From an uncultured Draconibacterium sp. (GTDB lineage Bacteria; Bacteroidota; Bacteroidia; Bacteroidales; Prolixibacteraceae), in the NCBI RefSeq assembly GCF_963677565.1, contig NZ_OY781982.1:372001-436000 (forward strand): DNA of 64,000 bases, in the 5' to 3' direction. Of the stretch, positions 1-8,174 are shown piece by piece. The notes below the pieces were generated by a model. It did no database searches, was not told the DNA's origin, and saw nothing but the letters and a program-made list of their open reading frames with translations. Both the position numbers and the translations under genes were made by a program. Numbering within the stretch: position 1 is the stretch's first letter; every line of letters begins with the position of its first letter.

Positions 1-396
1 CTGGAGCATAAAAGCGGTGTATCAAATAAAATAACAAGTTTTACATTGCCACTTGGAGCAACCATAAATATGGATGGCACAGCACTTTACGAATGTATGG
101 CAGCCATGTTTATTGCACAGGCATATGGTGTCGACCTGTCGATTGCTCAGCAAGCTTTTGTGGTAGTAACTGCGCTGCTGGCCTCTATCGGAGCTGCCGG
201 AATTCCGATGGCAGGATTGGTAATGATTACCGTTGTACTTACCGCAGTTGGCCTTCCGCTTGAAGGAATCGGGCTGATTCTGGCTGTTGACAGACCTTTG
301 GATATGCTTCGTACTTCGGTAAACGTTTGGAGCGATAGCTGCGGAGCCGTAACCGTTGCCCGCTCGGAGAAGGAAGAAACGGCAGTTGCACTGTAA
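1..396 (+). CDS. Dicarboxylate/amino acid:cation symporter, C-terminal part (5' end outside window)
   Basis: The frame is open to the left edge of the window, so only the last 131 residues are visible. The conserved TLPLGATINMDGT segment and the later glycine- and alanine-rich hairpin (ASIGAAGIPMAG) match the substrate- and cation-binding core of the DAACS (DctA/GltP/SLC1) family. The closing DRPLDMLRTSVNVWSD motif is also typical. Members couple Na+ or H+ entry to uptake of C4-dicarboxylates, glutamate or aspartate across the inner membrane. The exact substrate cannot be told from this fragment. A 198-bp gap separates it from the next gene. Confidence 0.9.
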   Translation: MEHKSGVSNKITSFTLPLGATINMDGTALYECMAAMFIAQAYGVDLSIAQQAFVVVTALLASIGAAGIPMAGLVMITVVLTAVGLPLEGIGLILAVDRPLDMLRTSVNVWSDSCGAVTVARSEKEETAVAL

Positions 397-594
397 ATTA
401 AAAACTGATTTTTCTCGAACCTAATTCTGCAAAAGGAATAATACATTCTGCAAAATGATGTTTTCAATCTACCAATCCGAACTACAAAAGAAATAATCAG
501 TGTAGACGAAAATATCTGCTTATTGGCAGAAAATCAATTGATTATTACGATTAAATGACTTACCATTGTACTGAAAATTGGATTTTACCGTAAA

Positions 595-1611
595 ATGAAA
601 GTCTTTAAATACCGCATACTCAACCATATCCTTTTTTGGATATTTATCTTCACGTTCTACACAGTCCCATACCTGCTATCGTATGGATTCGTGCTGGAAG
701 CTTTTATAAATATAATTTATATTCCTATTGATATCGTTGGTGTTTATATTGTTATTGAATACCTCATACCGCGTTTTGTTTTCAAGAAACGAAATTTTGG
801 TATTTTCATTCTTGGAACAGCCATTATAATTGCCCTCAATATTGGTATTTCTCAATTTATTAAATTGAATATCCAGCCTATGCTGGGATTTTGGGTGGTA
901 CGCCGCCCGCTCAGTGCCGAAATGTTTACGGCTTTGCTCAATAACTTCATGATCATTGGAACAGCCACTGCCTTTAAGCTATTTAGCTATTCTTACAGTT
1001 TTCAGTTAACACAATCAGAACTGGAGCGAAAAACCGTTCAGTCGGAATTAGGGATACTTCGCTCGCAGGTAAATCCACATTTTCTATTTAATGTCTTGAA
1101 CAATATTGATGCGCTTATTTTTGAAGACAAAGAAAAAGCCTCGAATGCCATTGTACTTTTGTCGAAGATTATGCGTTACATGCTCCAGGAATCTACTCAT
1201 GAAAAGGTGAAACTAGACAAAGAGTTGAGTTACATCGAGGATTATCTTGAACTGGCCAAGCTTAGTTTTGCAAATCCAGACTTTTTGAAATTTGAACAAA
1301 AAGGACTGCCCAATTCACAAATGGTTCCGCCACTTTTGTTTATTCCCATCATTGAAAATGCGGTTAAACATTGCAACAAACAATCGGAATCGCCAGGCGT
1401 AACAATCAATTTCGACATTGAATCTAAAAGCATCGATCTAAAAACTTCGAACTTTGTTAAACGCAACGATTTTAAGTTACCCGACAGTGGCACTGGAACC
1501 GGCCTGAAAAATGTAGAAAAGCGGCTAAAATTACTGTACGGTAGTAATTATACTTTTGATATTAATAAGGATATGGATAAATTTGACGTACACATTAAAG
1601 TACCGGTGTAA
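595..1611 (+). CDS. LytS-family sensor histidine kinase (His_kinase domain)
   Basis: Four hydrophobic segments fill about residues 10-130, followed by a short coiled region. The His_kinase box reads SQVNPHFLFNVLNNIDAL with the phospho-accepting His at about residue 162. An HATPase_c domain follows, with an N-box-like segment (PIIENAVKHC) and a glycine loop (GTGTGLKNVEKRL). This is the usual membrane-bound kinase architecture of Bacteroidota LytS/YehU-like systems, with no separate periplasmic sensor domain. The response regulator starts 20 bp downstream, so the two are surely co-transcribed. The signal sensed is unknown. Confidence 0.93.
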   Translation: MKVFKYRILNHILFWIFIFTFYTVPYLLSYGFVLEAFINIIYIPIDIVGVYIVIEYLIPRFVFKKRNFGIFILGTAIIIALNIGISQFIKLNIQPMLGFWVVRRPLSAEMFTALLNNFMIIGTATAFKLFSYSYSFQLTQSELERKTVQSELGILRSQVNPHFLFNVLNNIDALIFEDKEKASNAIVLLSKIMRYMLQESTHEKVKLDKELSYIEDYLELAKLSFANPDFLKFEQKGLPNSQMVPPLLFIPIIENAVKHCNKQSESPGVTINFDIESKSIDLKTSNFVKRNDFKLPDSGTGTGLKNVEKRLKLLYGSNYTFDINKDMDKFDVHIKVPV

Positions 1612-1630
1612 TCAATATGAAAGCGGAATT

Positions 1631-2371
1631 ATGAAAATGAACTGCATAGCTGTTGACGACGAACTCCTTGCATTAAAGAAGATAGAGCGTTTTGCTGATA
1701 AAATCGATTACCTGAATCTTTTAGGCACTTTCGATAATGCTTTGTCAACCTTTTCATTTTTGCGCGAAAACAAAGTCGACCTTATTTTCCTCGATATTCA
1801 AATGGATGAATTTACCGGCATTCAATTGCTGGAAACCATAAAAGATCCGCCATACGTTATTTTAACAACTGCCTTTGATGAATATGCCCTAAAAGCCTAC
1901 GAGTTGGATGTAGTAGATTACCTGTTAAAACCGATTCCGTTCGAACGTTTTGTCAAGGCCACCGAGAAAGTTTACGCACGATTTTTAAAAGATCATAACA
2001 GCCATGTACCCGTGCAAACTCAGCAACAACAACCAGAACAAAAAGAACACGCTGATTTTACCTTTATAAAATCGGGAAATAAGACAGTAAAAATATATTT
2101 CGATAAGATTTTATACATTGAAGGACAGCGAGATTACCTGCAAATACATACCGAAGACAGCCGGATTATGACCTTGTTGAATTTCAAAAAAATGCAGGAG
2201 TTACTTGACGATCAGAAGTTTATTCGCGTACATAAATCGTACATAATTTCAATCGACAAGATCGACTACATCGAGAATAACACCATTAAAATAAAAGATA
2301 AACTTATTCCGGTTAGCAGCACCTATAAGATCGCTTTTCAGAACCTGCTTCAGAAAAAGAATTTTATCTAA
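1631..2371 (+). CDS. LytR/AlgR-type response regulator (REC-LytTR)
   Basis: The product has 246 residues. The N-terminal receiver domain has the acidic pair at Asp9-Asp10 and a probable phospho-acceptor Asp55 in LIFLDIQMDE. A Gln-rich linker near residues 135-145 leads to a C-terminal LytTR DNA-binding domain (SGNKTVKIYFDKILYIEG ... FIRVHKSYIIS). I chose the ATG at 1631 because translation from there begins directly with the first receiver strand (MKMNCIAVDDE). An upstream in-frame ATG overlaps the kinase gene and would add 25 residues with no domain. It is the partner of the kinase immediately upstream. Target promoters are not evident. Confidence 0.93.
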   Translation: MKMNCIAVDDELLALKKIERFADKIDYLNLLGTFDNALSTFSFLRENKVDLIFLDIQMDEFTGIQLLETIKDPPYVILTTAFDEYALKAYELDVVDYLLKPIPFERFVKATEKVYARFLKDHNSHVPVQTQQQQPEQKEHADFTFIKSGNKTVKIYFDKILYIEGQRDYLQIHTEDSRIMTLLNFKKMQELLDDQKFIRVHKSYIISIDKIDYIENNTIKIKDKLIPVSSTYKIAFQNLLQKKNFI

Positions 2372-2433
2372 ACACCTTCTCAAATCCTTGCCTTTTTTAA
2401 CAAAATTTCACGTACGGGCTCTTTCAATTTTTC

Positions 2434-2441
2434 TATTTTTG
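2434..2441 (+). promoter_or_regulatory. Possible -7 element (TAnnTTTG)
   Basis: The octamer TATTTTTG matches the Bacteroidota -7 consensus TAnnTTTG and lies 33 bp upstream of the serine-hydrolase-like gene. No good TTTG -33 element is seen at the expected 19-20 bp distance, so this is tentative. Confidence 0.35.
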
Positions 2442-2474
2442 CAGCTGCTTTTTAAACTAAAAACCCAGTAAAAA

Positions 2475-3584
2475 ATGAAGCAAGGAATTCAGATTTTTAT
2501 TTTGTTTTTTGTTTTAGTAGCTCTTACGAACTGTGATAAAGCAGAAAACGACATCCTGTACAACAAAAAGTACATCGACGAGATTAAGCAAGTTAGAAAA
2601 GAAGTCGCATATTACATGCAGAGTAATTTTATTCCGGGCGCACAAATTGCCATTTCCAAAAATGGTGAAATGATTTATTCCGAAGGAATTGGACTGGCAT
2701 CGAAAGACCTGGAAGTAAAGGCTAAGCGCGACACAAAATTCAGGATTGGATCGTTATCGGAAATGTTTACCACAATTGCCTATCTGAAAATGGTGGAAGA
2801 CGGAAAACTCATTCCCGACTCAACAGTTCAACACTATCTCCCGGAGTTTCCACAAAAAAGACTTCCCGTTAAGGTGAAAAACCTGGAAAGTCATACATCC
2901 GGAATCAGAGAAATGAATAGTAAAGAACGCAATTCGACCGCAATAAATTTTACCATCAAAAGAGGACTGGAAACCTTTAAGAACGATGAACTGATGGCAC
3001 CTCCCGGAGCTTTCCAAAAAGAAAGCAGGTTCAACTTTAACCTGCTTGGAGCAGTTATGGAAGAAGCTGCTGGTAAACCTTTTCATGAGGTTTTGGAAGA
3101 CTATGTTATTGATACGCTGGATTTCGAAAATACTGTGCATGATAACATGTTTGCAACAATAACAGGCCGATCCGATTTTTACGGCCACAATTTTATTGCC
3201 CAGGTAGTAAATGCTACTTCAATCGATTTACGCTGGCGTTTACCTTCCGACGGGCTTTTGTCAACTGCCGAAGATTTGGTCAAACTGGGGAATATCTACC
3301 TGAATTCGGATTACCTGAATGCCGCTACTCGTGAAAAGCTATTTCAACCCGATACGCTGTCGAACGGAATGCCATCACAATTTGCCAACGGATGGATCGT
3401 GCTTCATGACAAAACGGGCAACACTATATATGGCCGCGAAGGATACGTACATGGGGGTAGTTCGGCATTGCTAATGTACCCAGACGAACAACTGGTAATA
3501 GCCATGACCACGAACCTAACCCAGGAACGTGCGAATTCCCCTCTATTTAAAATCGCTGATTTTTTCCTACCTGAAGAGGAATAA
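2475..3584 (+). CDS. Class C beta-lactamase-like lipoprotein, catalytic residues lost
   Basis: A lipoprotein signal peptide (VALTNC, Cys20) precedes a beta-lactamase/serine-hydrolase (PF00144-type) fold. The family nucleophile motif SxxK appears as SLSE (residues 93-96), so the general-base Lys is Glu. The second motif, normally YSN seven to nine residues before LLG, reads ESR (183-185). Only the third motif is intact (VHGGSS). All three visible facts point to a pseudo-enzyme that keeps the fold but probably lacks hydrolase activity; a binding or sensing role is inference. An intact family member lies 1.6 kb downstream on the other strand. Confidence 0.85.
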   Translation: MKQGIQIFILFFVLVALTNCDKAENDILYNKKYIDEIKQVRKEVAYYMQSNFIPGAQIAISKNGEMIYSEGIGLASKDLEVKAKRDTKFRIGSLSEMFTTIAYLKMVEDGKLIPDSTVQHYLPEFPQKRLPVKVKNLESHTSGIREMNSKERNSTAINFTIKRGLETFKNDELMAPPGAFQKESRFNFNLLGAVMEEAAGKPFHEVLEDYVIDTLDFENTVHDNMFATITGRSDFYGHNFIAQVVNATSIDLRWRLPSDGLLSTAEDLVKLGNIYLNSDYLNAATREKLFQPDTLSNGMPSQFANGWIVLHDKTGNTIYGREGYVHGGSSALLMYPDEQLVIAMTTNLTQERANSPLFKIADFFLPEEE

Positions 3585-3671
3585 ACAAAAGAATAGATCC
3601 CTATTTCAAAGCAAGTATACCCAGGGTTTCTGCAAAAAGTCTTATTTTAGATTTTCTAAATAATACTTTTT

Positions 3672-4292
3672 ATGGAGACCCTTATTTTTTTGGGATTGAT
3701 TATTGGCCTTACAGGCGGCATCGCCGGTACAATATATTTTTATAAAAACCGGAATGAAAAACAACTTCAAAGTCAATCGGTTTTATTACTGGAAAAGATA
3801 AAGCAGGTTTGTAAATTGATAACCGTTGAAGGTGAATTTTCTGAAATTTTTACCCACCGCGATGAGAAAAACCTGTTCTTTAAACTTTTTCAAGCGGAGA
3901 AAAAAGCCTTGCTCATTGTTAAGGCGAAAGTGATGATCGGATTCGATCTTACTAAAATAAATATCGAAATAAACACACCAAAACGCCAGGTCCGACTTTC
4001 TCAGTTTCCTGAACCTGAAATATTAAGCATCGATAACGACCTGGAATACTACGATGTACAAAAGGGAATCATTAATAAGTTTAATGAGACTGATTTAACC
4101 AACATGAACAAAAAATCAAAAGAGTTTATTCGCCAAAAGGTAGAAACAAGTCATCTTGTACAGATAGCCAAAAACCAAGCTACCGACACCGTTTCACTAA
4201 TCCGGCAGTTAATTGAATCAGTTGGTTGGGAACTGGTAGCCGAACATGGTGAATTAAAAGCCAAAAAATCCTCGAAAGAGTTAACTAGTTAA
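3672..4292 (+). CDS. DUF4230 domain-containing membrane-anchored protein
   Basis: One N-terminal transmembrane helix (about residues 3-23) is followed by a soluble domain that resembles DUF4230: VLLLEKIKQVCKLITVEGEF, then FFKLFQAEKKALLIVKAKVMIGFDLTKI. It is a 206-residue single-pass protein whose function is not established. The C-terminal third is helical and charged. The stop codon overlaps that of the convergent DUF1080 gene within a shared TTAA, leaving no room for a terminator between them. Confidence 0.8.
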   Translation: METLIFLGLIIGLTGGIAGTIYFYKNRNEKQLQSQSVLLLEKIKQVCKLITVEGEFSEIFTHRDEKNLFFKLFQAEKKALLIVKAKVMIGFDLTKINIEINTPKRQVRLSQFPEPEILSIDNDLEYYDVQKGIINKFNETDLTNMNKKSKEFIRQKVETSHLVQIAKNQATDTVSLIRQLIESVGWELVAEHGELKAKKSSKELTS

Positions 4293-5158
4293 TTGTAATA
4301 CCGGGCAAAATCTTCGGGCATTTCGTCCAGCTCTCGTATCTCAATATCCTTATAATAAACTTCTGCAGCTTCGCTTTGAATCTGAATCTTTCCGTTATCC
4401 AAAGGCAGCGTTTCATCTTCTTTAATGTAACGCGAGTTGCGCAAAACCATTACAACCTGCCCATTTACGATGTGCAAACTATTGCCATCGTAACAAATCA
4501 ATTCTAATGTATTCCATTCGCCGGGAGCATTCTCATAATTTCCACTACGCAAACAAAATCCCTGAATTTCTTCATTCTGTCCCATCGGAAGAAACGGCTG
4601 ACCAGCATCGGCTACCGGGTTCATAATATATTCAGGAAGATAAGCCCGGATATCGATTGCCGAAGTAATCTGACTCCAGTAGTCGCCCAGGTGGCCTTCC
4701 ATTACCTGAAACTCCTGTGAAAGCATCCACGTTCTCCAATATTCTGCGCCGGGTTCTCCAATCGAGTGGTATAAAATGCCCGAATCTTTCAGAAGTTTTT
4801 TGCGGGGTTCGAACTTTTTATCGCCCCATTTCATTTTTAACCGCAAATGGTAATTGTCATATTCTTTTTTGCTTATCAGGCAGCCGTATATTTCACCGCT
4901 AATTTTCAGTACCTTTTCTCCCCCATCTTCCACAACTGTAAATACATCGTACCCATCTCTATTTAATCCAATCGGCGGGATGAGGTTACCATCTGCGTCT
5001 TTGGGCTGATCGCCATTGTAACCCAACTTGTGTTTATAACTCAAATACCTGTCCCACTTCGACAGATCGGTATCCATCAGCGATTCCCACTCTTCGTTTG
5101 TATTACTACAAGATAGAAATAGGAATACAGACAGAATGATTATGATTGAATTTCTCAT
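4289..5158 (-). CDS. DUF1080 (3-keto-disaccharide hydrolase-type) lipoprotein
   Basis: The short signal peptide ends in the lipobox LFLSCSN, so the mature protein is a lipoprotein. The body matches the DUF1080/LamG-like jelly-roll family: YDNYHLRLKMKWGDKKFEP, a GILYHSIGEPGAEYWRTWM segment, ...LELICYDGNSLHIVNGQVV, and KIQIQSEAAEVYYKDIEIREL. Characterised relatives bind or hydrolyse sugars, including 3-keto-glycosides, at the cell surface or in the periplasm. The substrate here is unknown. It lies 13 bp downstream of the serine hydrolase gene on the same strand, so co-transcription is likely. Confidence 0.87.
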   Translation of the reverse strand: MRNSIIIILSVFLFLSCSNTNEEWESLMDTDLSKWDRYLSYKHKLGYNGDQPKDADGNLIPPIGLNRDGYDVFTVVEDGGEKVLKISGEIYGCLISKKEYDNYHLRLKMKWGDKKFEPRKKLLKDSGILYHSIGEPGAEYWRTWMLSQEFQVMEGHLGDYWSQITSAIDIRAYLPEYIMNPVADAGQPFLPMGQNEEIQGFCLRSGNYENAPGEWNTLELICYDGNSLHIVNGQVVMVLRNSRYIKEDETLPLDNGKIQIQSEAAEVYYKDIEIRELDEMPEDFARYYN

Positions 5159-5171
5159 TTCCAGTGTTTGA

Positions 5172-6389
5172 TTACTCTTTTGTTAAAGTATTGTCGATTA
5201 TTGATTTAAATTCGTTTGCGTATTTGTAATTACTAGGCATTATTTGCGTTGCCGTAATAATAATAAGCTGATCGGTAGGATTGATCCAAAAATTGGTGGT
5301 AGCTGCTCCGGCCCAACTGTATTCACCTGTTTCAAAATCAACTGCTCCGGCCAATCCATATCCCATACCACCATTTTCGTAGGTTGCTGTTTCAGGCAGC
5401 TGGTTACTCATTATCATTTCTACGGTCTCCGGTTCTAATATTCTTGCGCCATCAAGTTCGCCTTTATTCAACAACATTCTACAAAAACGGGCATAGTCAT
5501 CAATAGTTGAAACCAATCCTCCTCCACCCGAAAAATGTATTGCGGGTTGTTTAAATATATCGGCAAATAACTCTTGCGAGGGTTCCAGCATTTTGTCTTC
5601 TCCCTGGTTATAAAGTCCACACAAACGATCGTGCTTTTCTTCCGGTACATAAAATCCGGTATCGTCCATTTTTAGCGGTCCAAAAACGTTTTCCTGAAGG
5701 TATTCATCAAAAGGTTTTCCTGAAATCACTTCTACCAAATAACCGGCCACATCAATCGAAAGTCCGTACATCCATTGCGTACCGGGTTGAAAGTTAAGCG
5801 GCATATCGGCCAGTGCAAGCATTTTGTCCTCCAGCTTTTTATCCCAGCTACTAACATTGTTTACGCGGTAAAGCGAATCAACATAAACTGGGTTCCAACC
5901 ATAAGATATTCCTGAAGTGTGCGTGAGCAAATGACGAATTGTCATTTCGTTTTGCTGAGCCTCCAAAGTAAAACCATTTTCATTTGGCGTATAAACTTTG
6001 CTTTCAGCGTATTTCGGAATATAATCCGATACGTTATCATCCAGATCGAATTTTCCTTCATCGTACAAAGTCATCAGAGCAACAGCAGTTACCGGTTTAC
6101 TCATCGAGAAAATCCGATAAATCGTATTTTTTTCAACTGGCTTTTCATTTTCACGGTCGGCATAACCTTTGTTCATTCTAAAAACCTCTTCACCATCTTT
6201 AAGAATCAACGCTGAAAAACCGGCCAATTCACCTTCATCGATATATTGCTGAATAAGATTTTCGGCCATTGCCAATGAATCAGCAATTGCTCCTGTATTT
6301 GTATTCTTTTCTTTTTGATTTGAACTACAGGCAGTAATAACCAAAACGAGCACAAATAAAAACGGGAAATAAGCTTTAAACGATTTCAT
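5172..6389 (-). CDS. Serine hydrolase, class C beta-lactamase/esterase family, lipoprotein
   Basis: The start chosen gives MKSFKAYFPFLFVLVLVITAC, a clean lipoprotein signal; an upstream in-frame ATG would add 22 unlikely residues. Motifs are intact: nucleophile SMSK (residues 95-98) in IYRIFSMSKPVTAVALM, second motif YGL in WMYGLSIDVAGYLVE, and a WAGAATTNFW segment in the third-motif position, as in the EstB-like branch. It probably hydrolyses an ester or amide in the periplasm or at the outer membrane. True beta-lactamase activity cannot be claimed. It is the first gene of a two-gene unit with the DUF1080 lipoprotein. Confidence 0.9.
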   Translation of the reverse strand: MKSFKAYFPFLFVLVLVITACSSNQKEKNTNTGAIADSLAMAENLIQQYIDEGELAGFSALILKDGEEVFRMNKGYADRENEKPVEKNTIYRIFSMSKPVTAVALMTLYDEGKFDLDDNVSDYIPKYAESKVYTPNENGFTLEAQQNEMTIRHLLTHTSGISYGWNPVYVDSLYRVNNVSSWDKKLEDKMLALADMPLNFQPGTQWMYGLSIDVAGYLVEVISGKPFDEYLQENVFGPLKMDDTGFYVPEEKHDRLCGLYNQGEDKMLEPSQELFADIFKQPAIHFSGGGGLVSTIDDYARFCRMLLNKGELDGARILEPETVEMIMSNQLPETATYENGGMGYGLAGAVDFETGEYSWAGAATTNFWINPTDQLIIITATQIMPSNYKYANEFKSIIDNTLTKE

Positions 6390-6607
6390 AAGATTGTTAT
6401 TTAATGTTAGTTTATTTCTAAGCATGGCAGATGAAAGACTGCCGCGTATCTTCAAATTTATAAAAAAGCTATTCGTAAATAGCCATAATCGAACAAATTT
6501 ATGATAAAAAGCATTGAAATCGTGGTATTTTAATCGTGGTAAATCAAGTGTTCCGACCTCCGGTTTAAGCCAAGATTAACAAGAATCAAGTATTCACAAT
6601 AAATATG

Positions 6608-6637
6608 TTGCGGAACATAAAAAAGGCAGTACTTTTG
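6608..6637 (+). promoter_or_regulatory. Bacteroidota-type promoter for the hydrogenase gene
   Basis: TTG (6608-6610) in the -33 position and TACTTTTG (6630-6637) as -7 element are separated by 19 bp, which fits the Bacteroidota sigma-ABfr consensus well. Transcription would begin a few bases later, giving a leader of about 15-20 nt before the hydrogenase start. Confidence 0.6.
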
Positions 6638-6660
6638 CGGCGTCAAAAAAAGAGGACAAC

Positions 6661-8082
6661 ATGGGATACACAAGTAACACACTGATTATCAGAAGAGATT
6701 TGTTAAAACAGATGGTCAGGCTCTTTGCCGATGGAAGACTGGTTGAAGAAATCGACCGCATTCCAATTCAAATGGCACCAAAACGACGCGAAGCACAGCA
6801 CCGTTGTTGTATTCACAAAGAACGGGCAGTAATAAAATATAAACTATTTCCGCTTCTCGGATACACTGTTGACGACGAAAAAGATGAATTAACTCCACTT
6901 AGTGTTTACGCTAAAAATGCCCAAAACCGTACCCAGGTAAAAAAGGAAATAATGACTGTGGTTGACGAAGCCTGTACAAGTTGTGTAAAAGCGCAGTACG
7001 TGGTAAGTAACCTATGCCGTGGCTGTGTGGCTCGTCCGTGCATGATGAACTGTCCGAAAGATGCTATTAGCATGGTAAACGGGCAGGCACAAATTAATAC
7101 AGAGAAATGTATCAACTGTGGAATTTGCCAGAAACAGTGTCAGTACCATGCCATTATACATGTACCTATTCCCTGCGAAGCAGCATGTCCGGTGGGAGCC
7201 ATTTCAAAAGATGACTATGGTGTTGAACGAATCGACGACGACAAATGTATCTACTGTGGAAAATGTATGGTGGCTTGTCCGTTTGGCAGTATATTCGAGG
7301 TTAGCCAGCTGATTGATATCCTAATGTGTATCCGCAAAGAAGAGCATACAACTGCCATTTTTGCACCGGCAATTCACGGGCAGTTTAACCTGTCAACCGG
7401 CCAGATTGAAAGTCTTCTAAAAGAAATTGGTTTTAATGATGTTGTGGAAGTTGCCGACGGTGCCCGTAAAACAGTGGAGCACGAATCGGCTGAATTTCTT
7501 GAGCGCCTTGACGAAGGTGCACCGTTTATGACCACCAGCTGTTGCCCAAGTTACGTTGAAACCGTTGAGAAGCACGTAAAAGGATTAAAACCATTTGTTA
7601 GTGATACGCCATCGCCTATGATGTATGCAGCCGATATGGCACGCGAAAAAAATCCGGGAACAAAGGTAGTTTTCATCGGTCCTTGTATCGGGAAACGTAA
7701 AGAAGCCCGTCGCAACGAAAAGGTTGATCATGTTATGTCGTTTGAAGAATTGAATGCGCTAATAGTTGGGCTCGATATTGATTTGGGAACATTACCGGAT
7801 AACGAAAGCCGTAACAATGAAAAAACGCTCGATCGTGGATTTGCGCTTTCAGGAGGTGTTACAGCTGCGGTAAAAGCTGAACGCCCCGAGGCCAACATTA
7901 AGGAGCTGGTGATAAATGGTGTTGACAAAAAAGCTGTTGGGATGATGAAAGCTTACGCCCGCGGAAAAGCACCAGCCAACTTTATTGAAGTAATGGTTTG
8001 CGAGGGAGGTTGTATTAACGGCCCTGCATCGCTGGGAGAAATGGCAGGCAACCGCAAACTTTTCAATACCAACCTAAAATAA
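6661..8082 (+). CDS. Monomeric [FeFe] hydrogenase, group-B-like
   Basis: The 473-residue protein has cysteine-rich ferredoxin-type modules at about residues 105-205 (for example CINCGICQKQC and CIYCGKCMVAC), then the H-cluster domain. H-cluster motifs are all visible: L1 TTSCCPSY (about 291-298), L2 GPCIGK (340-345) and L3 VMVCEGGCINGP, supplying Cys447 and Cys451. The Tyr in L1 (group A usually has Trp) and the CEGGCINGP form of L3 suggest the group B lineage of anaerobes. It should evolve or oxidise H2 with ferredoxin in the cytoplasm. No HydE/F/G maturases are present in this window. No N-terminal export signal is seen. Confidence 0.9.
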   Translation: MGYTSNTLIIRRDLLKQMVRLFADGRLVEEIDRIPIQMAPKRREAQHRCCIHKERAVIKYKLFPLLGYTVDDEKDELTPLSVYAKNAQNRTQVKKEIMTVVDEACTSCVKAQYVVSNLCRGCVARPCMMNCPKDAISMVNGQAQINTEKCINCGICQKQCQYHAIIHVPIPCEAACPVGAISKDDYGVERIDDDKCIYCGKCMVACPFGSIFEVSQLIDILMCIRKEEHTTAIFAPAIHGQFNLSTGQIESLLKEIGFNDVVEVADGARKTVEHESAEFLERLDEGAPFMTTSCCPSYVETVEKHVKGLKPFVSDTPSPMMYAADMAREKNPGTKVVFIGPCIGKRKEARRNEKVDHVMSFEELNALIVGLDIDLGTLPDNESRNNEKTLDRGFALSGGVTAAVKAERPEANIKELVINGVDKKAVGMMKAYARGKAPANFIEVMVCEGGCINGPASLGEMAGNRKLFNTNLK

Positions 8083-8086
8083 TAAC

Positions 8087-8161
8087 TGTCATTTCGAACA
8101 TCGTGAGAAATCTGCTGTCAATTAAAACAGATTTCTCAGTCGTTCCTCCTTCGAAATGACA
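8087..8161. repeat. Inverted-repeat intergenic element (two nested arm pairs)
   Basis: Outer arms TGTCATTTCGAA and TTCGAAATGACA are perfect inverted repeats at the element's ends. An inner pair, GAGAAATCTG and CAGATTTCTC, forms a second stem. The whole unit can fold into a long hairpin on either strand. Similar 'tgtcatttcga' elements are common between genes in Bacteroidota, which suggests a MITE or REP-like origin. It sits just after the hydrogenase stop codon and could also act as a terminator or mRNA-end stabiliser. Confidence 0.75.
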
Positions 8162-8174
8162 AGAAAAGGAAAAC

